Source: an uncultured Moraxella sp.
GTDB taxonomy: Bacteria > Pseudomonadota > Gammaproteobacteria > Pseudomonadales > Moraxellaceae
Direction: 5' to 3'
Assembly: GCA_937889485.1 (NCBI GenBank)
Contig: CALAPG010000329.1
Location: 1-8,472, forward strand
Length of the DNA stretch: 8,472 bases
Shown here: positions 1 to 8,025 of the stretch, one piece after another
Layout of the letters: each line of letters starts with the position of its first letter
How positions within the stretch are numbered: position 1 is the first letter of the stretch
The notes under the pieces: generated by a model
Databases searched by the model: none
What the model was told of the DNA's origin: nothing
The model's input: only the letters and a program-made list of their open reading frames with translations
Position numbers and translations under genes: made by a program

Positions 1-773
1 AACTAGAGTATGGTGTAGAAATTGATGATGCCAATGGCGGTGCTAATAAAGACAAAAACCAAAATCAATTCTACTCGCGTGATACCTACTTAGGTCTTTC
101 AAACAAGCAATACGGTACTGCACTAGCAGGTCGTTTGACTGCCATTGATGATATGGTTAACTATGCCAATGTTACTGCTGGTGGCGTGATTGGTGGTGAT
201 GACGTTCTAGCCTCATTCACTGGTGAGCGCGCTAATAACACTGTTGCTTATGTATCACCAAACTACAGCGGTGTTAACTTCCTTGGTATGTACGTCATGG
301 ATGAAAACAATGATTCGGATACTTTTGATCATGACGCTTGGGGTGTAGGTGCCAAATATGAGCCAGCAGGACAACCATTCCGTGCCGGTATTACATATGA
401 ACAAGCTGGCGATGCGCTAAAAGCAACTCGTGTAAGTGGTGCTTATGACTTAAATGCTGCGACTACCATTGGCGCATTATACCAAAACACTGATTTTGGT
501 GGCAAAGATGACAAAAAAGAAAATGCGTATACACTAAGTGGTACTTACAAAACAGCTACCCCTTGGACTGTATATGGTCAAGCTGACTATGTCAAAGACG
601 TTAAAGGTGTTGATGGTGAAGACGCACAACGTTATGTTGTTGGCGGTAAATATGCATTCAACGCGGCTACAACAGGTCACGTCTACGGTGCTTACTTGCT
701 AGATGATCCAAAAGGTGATAACAACAACACCAAAAACTATGGCATCGGTACTGGTATCGAATACAAATTCTAA
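1..773 (+). CDS. Gram-negative porin, 3' part (5'-truncated by window edge)
   Basis: Outer-membrane general porin forming a trimeric beta-barrel for diffusion of small solutes (family role; substrate not predictable). The reading frame is open from base 3, giving about 256 residues before the TAA at 771-773; the signal peptide and first strands lie outside the window. Visible features are alternating polar/aromatic beta-strand segments, the porin-type segment YLGLSNKQYGTALAGRL near the start (compare the FLGL..GFG....GR segment of neisserial-type porins), acidic Asp/Asn-rich loops, and a C-terminal strand ending GIEYKF, whose terminal Phe is the usual BAM recognition signal. A TTG at 135 and later ATGs could be read as starts, but homology-like sequence continues upstream, so this is one truncated gene. 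A terminator follows at once. Exact porin subfamily is uncertain. Confidence 0.85.
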   Translation, partial: LEYGVEIDDANGGANKDKNQNQFYSRDTYLGLSNKQYGTALAGRLTAIDDMVNYANVTAGGVIGGDDVLASFTGERANNTVAYVSPNYSGVNFLGMYVMDENNDSDTFDHDAWGVGAKYEPAGQPFRAGITYEQAGDALKATRVSGAYDLNAATTIGALYQNTDFGGKDDKKENAYTLSGTYKTATPWTVYGQADYVKDVKGVDGEDAQRYVVGGKYAFNAATTGHVYGAYLLDDPKGDNNNTKNYGIGTGIEYKF

Positions 774-774
774 T

Positions 775-2550
<1,776 letters not shown>

Positions 2551-2563
2551 TGCAATTTTTTTC

Positions 2564-2593
2564 AAAAAACCATCTATAACAGGTGGTTTTTTT
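2564..2593 (+). terminator. Rho-independent terminator of pyrG
   Basis: The arm AAAAAACCATC at 2564-2574 pairs with GGTGGTTTTTT at 2582-2592 (one T-G wobble) around a 7-base loop and runs into a T-tract. It starts 13 bases after the pyrG stop codon. A T-run also precedes the left arm, so it may be bidirectional. Confidence 0.85.
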
Positions 2594-2608
2594 GTTGGCA
2601 GCCAATTA

Positions 2609-2617
2609 TGCTATAGT
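2609..2617 (+). promoter_or_regulatory. kdsA promoter, extended -10 type
   Basis: TGC followed by TATAGT (TG at 2609-2610, hexamer 2612-2617) makes an extended -10 element, which needs little -35 sequence. The TTGGCA at 2595-2600 is only 11 bp away and is too close to act as its -35. Transcription would begin near 2624, about 27 bases before the kdsA ATG. An AGAGAG-type ribosome binding site lies at about 2638-2643. Confidence 0.6.
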
Positions 2618-2650
2618 GCAACCAATAAAGCCTAGTAAGAGAGCGAAACC

Positions 2651-3514
2651 ATGACCGATCAACTTCCCAAAGCCCAAGCCAACATTACCCTACAAAATAT
2701 CACCATGGGAAATGACAAACCCTTTGTATTGTTTGGCGGCATGAATGTGCTAGAAAGCAAAGATTTGGCATTTGAAATTGCCGAAACCTATATTGATATT
2801 TGTCAACAGCTGGATATCGGCTATGTATTTAAAGCCAGCTTTGATAAAGCCAACCGCTCAAGCCTTTACTCATTTCGCGGCCCTGGTATGGAAAAAGGGA
2901 TCGAATGGCTTGCAGACATCAAAAAAACTTATAACGTACCGATTATCACCGATGTGCACGAACCTTACCAAGCCGAGCCAGTTGCAAGCGTTGCCGATAT
3001 TATTCAGCTACCCGCGTTTTTGAGCCGTCAGACAGATTTGGTTGAAGCCATGGCAAAAACAGGCGCCATTATTAATATCAAAAAAGCCCAGTTTTTGGCA
3101 CCCCATGAGATGAAACATATCATCAATAAATGCTTGGAGGCAGGCAATGATAAAATCATCTTATGTGAGCGTGGCAGCGCATTTGGCTATAATAATTTGG
3201 TGGTAGATATGCTCGGCTTTGACACTATGAAAAATATGGACGTCCCTGTATTTTTTGATGTGACGCACAGTCTTCAGCAGCCAGGCGCACGCTCAGACAG
3301 TGCAGGCGGTCGCCGTGAGCAAATCACCACACTGGCGCGCGCAGGAATGGCAACGGGGCTTGCAGGTCTATTTTTGGAAGCACACCCCAACCCTGATATG
3401 GCAAAATGCGATGGTCCTTGCGCGCTGCGTCTGAGTCAGTTAGCCCCATTTTTAGAACAGCTTAAGCAAATTGACAACTTGGTAAAAGGTTTTGCACCAC
3501 TTGATACTCACTAA
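2651..3514 (+). CDS. kdsA: 3-deoxy-D-manno-octulosonate-8-phosphate (KDO-8-P) synthase
   Basis: Condenses phosphoenolpyruvate with arabinose-5-phosphate to KDO-8-phosphate, the committed step toward KDO in the LPS inner core; cytosolic. The 287-aa length fits the family (about 284 in E. coli). This is a DAHP-synthase-type TIM barrel with [13 protein letters not shown] near residues 24-36, [12 protein letters not shown] near 60-71, [16 protein letters not shown], and [11 protein letters not shown]. The residue equivalent to the metal-binding Cys of metallo-enzymes is Asn32 in GGMN, so by known family rules this is the metal-independent class, as in E. coli. The ATG at 2651 has an AGAGAG-like ribosome binding site. 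It follows pyrG as in Acinetobacter-type genomes, but eno does not come next: the copper gene cluster lies between them. A strong terminator follows at 3603. Confidence 0.97.
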   Translation: MTDQLPKAQANITLQNITMGNDKPFVLFGGMNVLESKDLAFEIAETYIDICQQLDIGYVFKASFDKANRSSLYSFRGPGMEKGIEWLADIKKTYNVPIITDVHEPYQAEPVASVADIIQLPAFLSRQTDLVEAMAKTGAIINIKKAQFLAPHEMKHIINKCLEAGNDKIILCERGSAFGYNNLVVDMLGFDTMKNMDVPVFFDVTHSLQQPGARSDSAGGRREQITTLARAGMATGLAGLFLEAHPNPDMAKCDGPCALRLSQLAPFLEQLKQIDNLVKGFAPLDTH

Positions 3515-3550
3515 GTCAATCTCACCCAATCCACACGTTAGGTGCCAAAA

Positions 3551-3591
3551 GTGAACGGATAAGCCACTAGACTGGGTTAAGGTCTGTTCAC
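3551..3591 (+). other. Nested inverted repeat downstream of kdsA
   Basis: GTGAAC at 3551-3556 is complementary to GTTCAC at 3586-3591. Inside it, AGAC at 3569-3572 is complementary to GTCT at 3582-3585, which abuts the outer right arm. An RNA could fold as two stacked helices with a 12-base bulge on the left side and a 9-base loop. It lies 37 bases after the kdsA stop and just before the terminator at 3603. It may be 3'-UTR structure or part of a small RNA; function is unknown. Confidence 0.35.
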
Positions 3592-3602
3592 AATTTTGCA
3601 AC

Positions 3603-3635
3603 GCCCCATTAGCATTTGCTAACGGGGCATTTTTG
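3603..3635 (+). terminator. Strong rho-independent terminator after kdsA
   Basis: GCCCC plus TTAGC (3603-3613) pairs with GCTAA plus GGGGC (3618-3628). Ten base pairs form with one internal A/C mismatch and an ATTT loop, followed by ATTTTT. It ends the kdsA transcript, or any short RNA from the 3515-3600 stretch, and insulates the downstream genes. Confidence 0.92.
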
Positions 3636-3644
3636 TGGCTATTG

Positions 3645-3650
3645 TATAAT
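3645..3650 (+). promoter_or_regulatory. Candidate -10 box for the HMA-like gene
   Basis: A perfect TATAAT lies 16 bases after the kdsA terminator. No convincing -35 hexamer is found at 16-18 bp upstream, where the terminator stem sits, so the promoter may be weak or activator-dependent. The resulting leader to the ATG at 3729 would be about 70 bases. It contains an A/T hairpin (AATTTTT near 3682 pairing with AAAAATT near 3691). Confidence 0.4.
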
Positions 3651-3728
3651 TGATGGATATCACTAGGGCTTGTTAAGCCGCAATTTTTTCAAAAATTAGC
3701 CAAAAAAAATACAAAAAAGGATAAAAAG

Positions 3729-4022
3729 ATGCCCATCAAAACCGTTTATTATGATCTCAAAGGCATTCACGATAGCGCAGGTTATGACGAGGTCATGAAA
3801 GCATTAACCAGCATTGGCGGCGTGCAGACGGTAACGCTTGAACCACAAAAACATCGGGTGATCGTAAGTTTTGAGGATACCCAAACCTCTGTTTTCGCTT
3901 TTAAAGCGGCACTCACCACCGTGGATTATATCAGTGAGCCGTTCCCGATAGACGCCCCCGCCAACCCCAACAATGACCGCAACTTGGTGGATGACTTGCT
4001 CAAAGATGGTAAATTACCCTAA
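3729..4022 (+). CDS. Small HMA-like protein lacking the CxxC metal-binding motif
   Basis: Product of 97 aa, probably cytosolic, with no signal peptide or membrane segment. Residues about 3-70 resemble the beta-alpha-beta-beta-alpha-beta pattern of heavy-metal-associated (HMA) domains: a strand (TVYYDLKGI), a helix (GYDEVMKALTSI), a strand after GGVQTVTLEP, a strand HRVIVSFED, then helix and strand. Where copper chaperones have GMTCxxC, this protein has KGIHDSAG, and it contains no cysteine at all, so classical Cu(I) binding is not expected. The C-terminal tail (about 71-97) is Pro/Asn/Asp-rich and ends DDLLKDGKLP. The start is supported by AAGGA at 3717-3721, 7 bases before the ATG. It is convergent with the copper regulator. 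Function is unknown; a protein-interaction role or a diverged chaperone are possibilities. The gene is real; the fold assignment is moderate. Confidence 0.75.
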   Translation: MPIKTVYYDLKGIHDSAGYDEVMKALTSIGGVQTVTLEPQKHRVIVSFEDTQTSVFAFKAALTTVDYISEPFPIDAPANPNNDRNLVDDLLKDGKLP

Positions 4023-4028
4023 CGTTAT

Positions 4029-4045
4029 GTGAGCGCCATGCTCAC
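4029..4045. terminator. Hairpin between convergent genes, possible weak terminator
   Basis: GTGAGC at 4029-4034 and GCTCAC at 4040-4045 form a perfect 6-bp stem with a 5-base loop, 7 bases after the stop of the HMA-like gene. Only TTT follows on the plus strand and no T-run on the minus strand, so termination would be weak. A second short dyad, ATGAC/GTCAT, lies at 4059-4070. Confidence 0.4.
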
Positions 4046-4073
4046 TTTGATAGCGTGAATGACTGGTCATCAC

Positions 4074-4502
4074 CTACGAGTCGTGTGTGCAGGGAAACGA
4101 GTCTTTTGCAGTTTGTCCTGTCATCAGCCCTTCCAAAATACTGCACTGAGCCGAGCCATCGCCTAAGCAGTTATCATGCCATGTTTGTAGTGTCAACTTC
4201 ATGGCTTGTAGACGCTCAATTTTTTGGGTAAGGGCCACAATGTGATTTTGGGTAAGTTCTTTGACCATGACATTGCTACGGGCTTCATCATCTTGTAGGG
4301 TCAGCAGGGCTTTGGTTTGGGCAAGCGAAAATCCTACATCGCGGGCATGTTTGATAAAATGAAGACGGTGCAACTGTGCGGGCTGATAAACACGATAGCC
4401 TGAAGGCGTGCGCGCAATACTGCCTAATAACCCGATTTTTTCATATGCACGGATTTGCCGTGCCGACAAGCCCGTGCGTGTGGTGATGTCATGAATGTGC
4501 AT
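4074..4502 (-). CDS. cueR: CueR-type MerR-family copper-responsive transcriptional activator
   Basis: Dimeric DNA-binding regulator that senses Cu(I)/Ag(I) and underwinds promoters with overlong spacers (established for MerR/CueR). Product of 142 aa. The N-terminal winged helix (about 1-70) carries ISARQIR-like GLSARQIRAYEKIGLL and RTPSGYRVY, a long dimerisation helix follows (about 78-108), and the metal loop NCLGDGSAQC places Cys112 and Cys120 exactly at the E. coli CueR positions. No cysteine occurs near position 77-79, as expected for monovalent-metal sensors rather than Zn or Hg sensors, although E. coli Ser77 is Asn77 here with Ser at 76. An extra Cys138 sits in the tail. The gene is divergent from the copper operon. 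Its start lies 10 bases from the operator dyad, and its AAGG ribosome binding site (4514-4517) falls within an operator arm, so autoregulation is likely. Confidence 0.92.
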   Translation of the reverse strand: MHIHDITTRTGLSARQIRAYEKIGLLGSIARTPSGYRVYQPAQLHRLHFIKHARDVGFSLAQTKALLTLQDDEARSNVMVKELTQNHIVALTQKIERLQAMKLTLQTWHDNCLGDGSAQCSILEGLMTGQTAKDSFPCTHDS

Positions 4503-4509
4503 TTTTTGC

Positions 4510-4540
4510 TTGACCTTGACCTATTGTTAAGGTTTATAGT
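4510..4540 (+). promoter_or_regulatory. CueR-controlled promoter/operator of the copper operon
   Basis: TTGACC (-35) at 4510-4515 and TATAGT (-10) at 4535-4540 are separated by 19 bp, the overlong spacer diagnostic of MerR-family activated promoters. A dyad is centred in the spacer: ACCTTGA at 4513-4519 against TTAAGGT at 4527-4533, matching 6 of 7 positions. This resembles the ACCTTCC...GGAAGGT type of CueR sites. The orientation drives transcription rightward from about 4547 into the lipoprotein-copZ-copA operon, while cueR starts to the left. Confidence 0.9.
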
Positions 4541-4569
4541 AATGATATCTTCAAAAAAATCAATCTAGC

Positions 4570-4618
4570 CCATAACGTGACATGCGACTGTAACATACGA
4601 CCGTGGGGTGCGTTATGG
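4570..4618 (+). other. Inverted repeat in the copper operon leader
   Basis: CCATAACG at 4570-4577 is perfectly complementary to CGTTATGG at 4611-4618, with 33 bases between. It lies in the roughly 109-base untranslated leader predicted between the CueR promoter and the ATG at 4656. It could form a leader stem-loop or be a binding dyad. No known riboswitch was recognised and there is no T-run to suggest attenuation. Confidence 0.4.
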
Positions 4619-4655
4619 TTTATCGTTAGTTTTTATCAATTCATGGAAGTGTTAT

Positions 4656-5423
4656 ATGCTAACTTTTTTTCCATTTTCTATTGATTTATCAGCCGCCCGT
4701 GGCGTTATGATAGTGGTTATGCCTGCACTGGCAATAAGTGCCTGTAGCCAACCCATGCCGCAGGGCAATGAGGCTCAAAAAGCCAGCGCGCCCGCTGCCG
4801 CAACCAAAGCTGCCCATCATGATGGTGCCCATTTGCAACATCATAGTCCAGCGACTGACGCCAACCCTAGCACCAACATGGGCGAAAAACCGCCCCACAT
4901 CATGGCATACATGACGATTATGGACGCGATGCACCAAGGCATGTCCGCTGGCGTACAAGCAAAAAATGCTGACGTCGCCTTTGCTCAAGGGATGATTGCT
5001 CATCACCAAGGGGCGATTGATATGGCAAAAATTGAACTGCAATATGGTAAAGATGCCCAAATGCGCGCATTAGCAACGCAAATTATGGCTGCACAGCAAG
5101 GCGAAATTACCTATATGCAAAACTGGCTAAAACAAGATAATAGCCTTGGGCAGCACCCTGACTCGCTACAGACTGCGCTGCAAGCCTATGAGCACAGTAA
5201 CCTAAAATATCACAATGCCATGATGCAAGGCATGATGGCAACTAACCCCGATGTCGCGTTTGCAAAAGGCATGATACCGCATCACCAAGGGGCAATTGCT
5301 ATGGCAGAAGTTGAAAAAAAATATGGCAAAAACAAAGAGATGCGCCAACTTGCCACCCAAATCAAACAGGCACAAGCCCCAGAAATTGTGCAAATGCAAA
5401 ACTGGCTAGCCGCCCAAAAATAA
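4656..5423 (+). CDS. Lipoprotein with two tandem DUF305 (CopM-like) copper-binding units
   Basis: Predicted envelope lipoprotein of 255 aa. The signal peptide contains Arg15, a hydrophobic stretch VMIVVMPALA and the lipobox ISA-Cys30. After it comes a His-rich linker (AHHDGAHLQHHSP), then two DUF305 units at about residues 81-160 and 181-254. Each has DVAFAxGMIxHHQGAIxMA and ends EIxxMQNWL. The paired His residues are 116-117 and 209-210, and the Trp residues 157 and 250, a constant 93-residue offset. DUF305 proteins include cyanobacterial periplasmic CopM, which binds copper; a copper-binding or buffering role here is inferred from that, the His/Met content and the operon. Start: ATG at 4656 with GGAAG 6 bases upstream. 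The in-frame GTG at 4608 is rejected because it lies in the leader stem and would bury the signal peptide. It is first gene of the CueR-regulated operon, with copZ 54 bp downstream. Confidence 0.88.
   Translation: MLTFFPFSIDLSAARGVMIVVMPALAISACSQPMPQGNEAQKASAPAAATKAAHHDGAHLQHHSPATDANPSTNMGEKPPHIMAYMTIMDAMHQGMSAGVQAKNADVAFAQGMIAHHQGAIDMAKIELQYGKDAQMRALATQIMAAQQGEITYMQNWLKQDNSLGQHPDSLQTALQAYEHSNLKYHNAMMQGMMATNPDVAFAKGMIPHHQGAIAMAEVEKKYGKNKEMRQLATQIKQAQAPEIVQMQNWLAAQK
4968..5414 (+). repeat. Intragenic tandem duplication encoding the two DUF305 units
   Basis: Copies at about 4968-5135 and 5247-5414 are offset by exactly 279 bp (93 codons). The 14-base string CATCACCAAGGGGC is identical at 5001-5014 and 5280-5293, and the proteins align without gaps from DVAFA to MQNWL. 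This indicates duplication of one domain rather than acquisition of unrelated domains. Confidence 0.85.
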
Positions 5424-5477
5424 CCGTAAACCCTACACTGTTACCATGACAGATACTCACCAACCAAGGAAACCAAC

Positions 5478-5690
5478 ATGAGCCTACAAACCACCATCAT
5501 TCACATTGACGGCATGACCTGCGGCGGCTGCGTCAAAAGCGTGACCCATGCTCTAAACCAAATAACAGGTATTAGCCGTGTCGATGTCAGCCTTGACAAC
5601 CACTGTGCAAGTATTGACTTTGACAACAACCAAACCAATGAAGCCAGCCTAAAACAAGCCATTGAAGACGCAGGCTTTGATGTGGCATAG
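5478..5690 (+). CDS. copZ: CopZ-like copper chaperone (HMA domain)
   Basis: Cytosolic Cu(I) carrier that by family knowledge delivers copper to CopA and may exchange it with CueR. At 70 aa it is a single complete HMA domain (beta-alpha-beta-beta-alpha-beta). The metal motif GMTCGGC places Cys15 and Cys18 in the first loop, and the domain ends with the typical DAGFDVA. An additional Cys lies in the NHCASIDF strand. The ATG at 5478 is preceded by AAGGA at 5466-5470 with 7-base spacing. The gene sits between the lipoprotein (54 bp upstream) and copA (64 bp downstream) with no terminator in either gap, so it is very probably cotranscribed under the CueR promoter. The DNA encoding the metal loop is nearly identical to that in copA. 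Confidence 0.93.
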   Translation: MSLQTTIIHIDGMTCGGCVKSVTHALNQITGISRVDVSLDNHCASIDFDNNQTNEASLKQAIEDAGFDVA

Positions 5691-5840
5691 CAAGTTTTAG
5701 CGCCCCATCCATTCTTTTACCATTGCCCCACCCACAAGGAAGGAGCCAACTGCCATGCGCCAACCAGCTGTAACGGGCGATGACGCCACGTCCAAGTTGC
5801 CCAATCATCAAACGCTTATTTTGGACATTGACGGCATGAC
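5503..5840 (+). repeat. Short direct repeat: metal-loop codons shared by copZ and copA
   Basis: The 16-base string ACATTGACGGCATGAC occurs at 5503-5518 in copZ and at 5825-5840 in copA, encoding IDGMT just before the first metal-binding Cys in both. The following bases CTGC and TTGC differ at one position. The span given covers both copies; only the two 16-base sites are the repeat. It may reflect common ancestry of the two HMA domains or only shared constraint. Confidence 0.6.
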
Positions 5841-8025
5841 TTGCCAAGCTTGTGCCAGCCGTATTGAAAAAGTGCTCAATAAAAAACCCGCGATTGCAGC
5901 AGCAGACGTCAATTTTGCCAACGAAGTGGCGCATATTCAGTTTGACCCCGAACAAACCACCGCCGAACAAATCCTTGAGTGGGTCACCAAAACAGGCTTT
6001 CATGCCACCTTACAGCCAACCGAGGCGGTATTTGAACAACCCGAAGCGACCACCCCTGTGCCGTTGTCGTTGATAGCGGTTTGGGTGTGTTTACTCCCTT
6101 TTTTAGTGGGTATGGCAGGCATGATGGTAGGCAATCACTTGTGGATGCCACCATTTTGGTTACAGTTTTGGCTGGCTAGTGTTGTACAGTTTGGGTTTGC
6201 GTGGCCATTTTATCAAAGCGCATGGTCAAGCATCAAAGGCGGACTTGCCAACATGGACGTGCTAGTGGTGTTGGGTACACTCACCATTTGGGCGTATTCC
6301 ACTTACAGCTGGCTAAGCCACGGGGGGCAATCAATGCCGCACGTGTACTTTGAGGCGGGCGTGATGGTGATTGCGTTTATCAAACTGGGCAAATACCTTG
6401 AACATCGTACCAAAAAACATAGCCTTAATAGCGTCAACTTGCTACTCAAACTAATCCCCACACAGGTGACCGTAAAAGATGCCCAAGGTCAATGGCAGCG
6501 TCACGACCTTGAGCAGGTAACAGTAGGTCAAATCTTGCTAGCAAACGCGGGCTCTCGGATCGCCACCGATGGCGTGGTAATTCAAGGCGAAGGATGGTGC
6601 GATGAAAGCCACCTAACAGGAGAGTCAGTAGCACTTGCCAAAACCCGTGGTAGTGAGGTCATGGCAGGCGCAATGGTTGACAATGGCAGTTTTGAATACC
6701 AAGTCACTGCCAAAGGTAGCCAAACGCGCCTAAGCGATATGATTCAAGCGCTGAGTGACGCCCAAGGTAGCAAAGCCAATATCGCGCGCATTGCTGACCA
6801 AGTCGCGGGCGTGTTTGTGCCCGTGGTGGTGGTGCTAGCCCTCATCACATTTATTGCCAATTACTACCTCTTGGGTCAATTTAATAGTGCCCTGATGCGT
6901 GCGGTGTCTGTGCTAGTCATCGCTTGCCCGTGTGCTTTGGGGCTAGCGACCCCTGCCGCTATTATGGCAGGCATGGGCGTAGCAGCGCGATCGGGAGTTT
7001 GGTTTAAAGATGCACAAGCATTGGAAGCGGCAGGCAGTATTGACACCGTGGTACTTGATAAAACGGGCACCATTACCCAAGGTAAACCGCAGCTGCTTGC
7101 CCAACACGTCATACCAAAAAATATGGAGGCATTACGCTTAACCACCTCCGATGTACTCGCGCTAATTGCCGCCACCGAACGCCATGCCAACCACCCATTG
7201 GCAGAGACATTGGTGCATTACGCAGAAACCACCCTAAACACGCTGCCTACGAGCCCCAAAACTTGGAGCCTAACTGACATAGAAACAGTACAAGGGCAGG
7301 GGATCAAAGCCATTGCCACCACAGTAGGCGTGGATAACTTGCAGATAAAAATTGGTGCGCCTGCATTTGCACAGCTATCATTACCCAACAATGCAGACAA
7401 TACCGCAACGCTTGACGAGGTTTGGCAAATCGCCAGTCAAGTGGCAATCAGCCTCAATAATCACCCCATCATGGCGTTTGCCCTAGCCGATGCACCCAAA
7501 GCGGATAGCGCCGCGGTCATTAGCGCCCTTCAGCAAGCAGGTCTTGAGGTCATCATAATGAGTGGAGATCATCAATCAGTCGTGGACTACGTCGGCAAAC
7601 AAGTACAAGCTAGCAAGGCGCTTGGGGCGCTATCTCCGCGCGACAAAGCACAGCAAATTGCCAGCCTCCAAGCGGCTGGCAAAAAAGTTGCCATGGTTGG
7701 CGATGGCATCAATGATGCCCCAGCAATGGCAACGGCAACCGCAAGCTTTGCCGTGCAACAAGCCAGCGATATTGCCAAACACAGCGCCACCGCACGGTTA
7801 CTAGGCGACTCGCTACAACAGGTTGACGCGGCAATTAGCATCGCGCGCGCCACCTTGCGAAATATCAAACAAAACCTATTTTTTGCTTTTATTTATAACT
7901 GTCTAGGCATACCACTTGCCGCCTTTGGGCTACTCAACCCCATGATTGCCGCCGCTGCCATGGCGTTAAGCTCCATCTCTGTATTACTCAATGCGCTACG
8001 CTTGACCAAGTTTAACCCCCATTAA
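5755..8025 (+). CDS. copA: Cu(I)-exporting P1B-1-type ATPase CopA
   Basis: Inner-membrane pump that exports Cu(I) to the periplasm using ATP. At 756 aa it is a full-length enzyme with one N-terminal HMA domain (residues about 20-90; GMTCQAC with Cys30 and Cys33). Six transmembrane helices, roughly from residue 100 on, precede the catalytic domain. The actuator motif TGES is at 288-291, the ion-path motif CPC at 391-393, the phosphorylated Asp435 in DKTGT, the P1B HP motif at 480-481, and GDGIND at 649-654. Copper selectivity residues are present: Tyr714-Asn715 in TM7 and Met736 with Ser739-Ser740 in TM8, the P1B-1 signature. No key residue is missing. The ATG at 5755 follows an excellent AAGGAAGGAG site (5736-5745). 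It is last gene of the CueR operon, and a terminator overlaps its stop codon. Confidence 0.97.
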   Translation: MRQPAVTGDDATSKLPNHQTLILDIDGMTCQACASRIEKVLNKKPAIAAADVNFANEVAHIQFDPEQTTAEQILEWVTKTGFHATLQPTEAVFEQPEATTPVPLSLIAVWVCLLPFLVGMAGMMVGNHLWMPPFWLQFWLASVVQFGFAWPFYQSAWSSIKGGLANMDVLVVLGTLTIWAYSTYSWLSHGGQSMPHVYFEAGVMVIAFIKLGKYLEHRTKKHSLNSVNLLLKLIPTQVTVKDAQGQWQRHDLEQVTVGQILLANAGSRIATDGVVIQGEGWCDESHLTGESVALAKTRGSEVMAGAMVDNGSFEYQVTAKGSQTRLSDMIQALSDAQGSKANIARIADQVAGVFVPVVVVLALITFIANYYLLGQFNSALMRAVSVLVIACPCALGLATPAAIMAGMGVAARSGVWFKDAQALEAAGSIDTVVLDKTGTITQGKPQLLAQHVIPKNMEALRLTTSDVLALIAATERHANHPLAETLVHYAETTLNTLPTSPKTWSLTDIETVQGQGIKAIATTVGVDNLQIKIGAPAFAQLSLPNNADNTATLDEVWQIASQVAISLNNHPIMAFALADAPKADSAAVISALQQAGLEVIIMSGDHQSVVDYVGKQVQASKALGALSPRDKAQQIASLQAAGKKVAMVGDGINDAPAMATATASFAVQQASDIAKHSATARLLGDSLQQVDAAISIARATLRNIKQNLFFAFIYNCLGIPLAAFGLLNPMIAAAAMALSSISVLLNALRLTKFNPH

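Noticed and set aside
2595..2617. TTGGCA/TATAGT as a conventional kdsA promoter pair
   Set aside because: The spacing is only 11 bp; the extended -10 explanation fits better.
2772..3023. Second-frame plus-strand open frame inside kdsA
   Set aside because: It overlaps the conserved kdsA frame entirely and has no ribosome binding site or family likeness.
4608..4655. In-frame GTG at 4608 as an alternative start of the DUF305 lipoprotein
   Set aside because: It would add 16 residues ahead of a good lipoprotein signal peptide, has no ribosome binding site at proper distance, and lies within the leader inverted repeat. ATG 4656 has GGAAG 6 bases upstream.
5587..6003. Minus-strand open frame of 138 codons across the copZ end and copA start
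   Set aside because: It is antisense to two well-supported HMA-domain genes, and its Cys/Gly/His/Trp-rich translation resembles no family.
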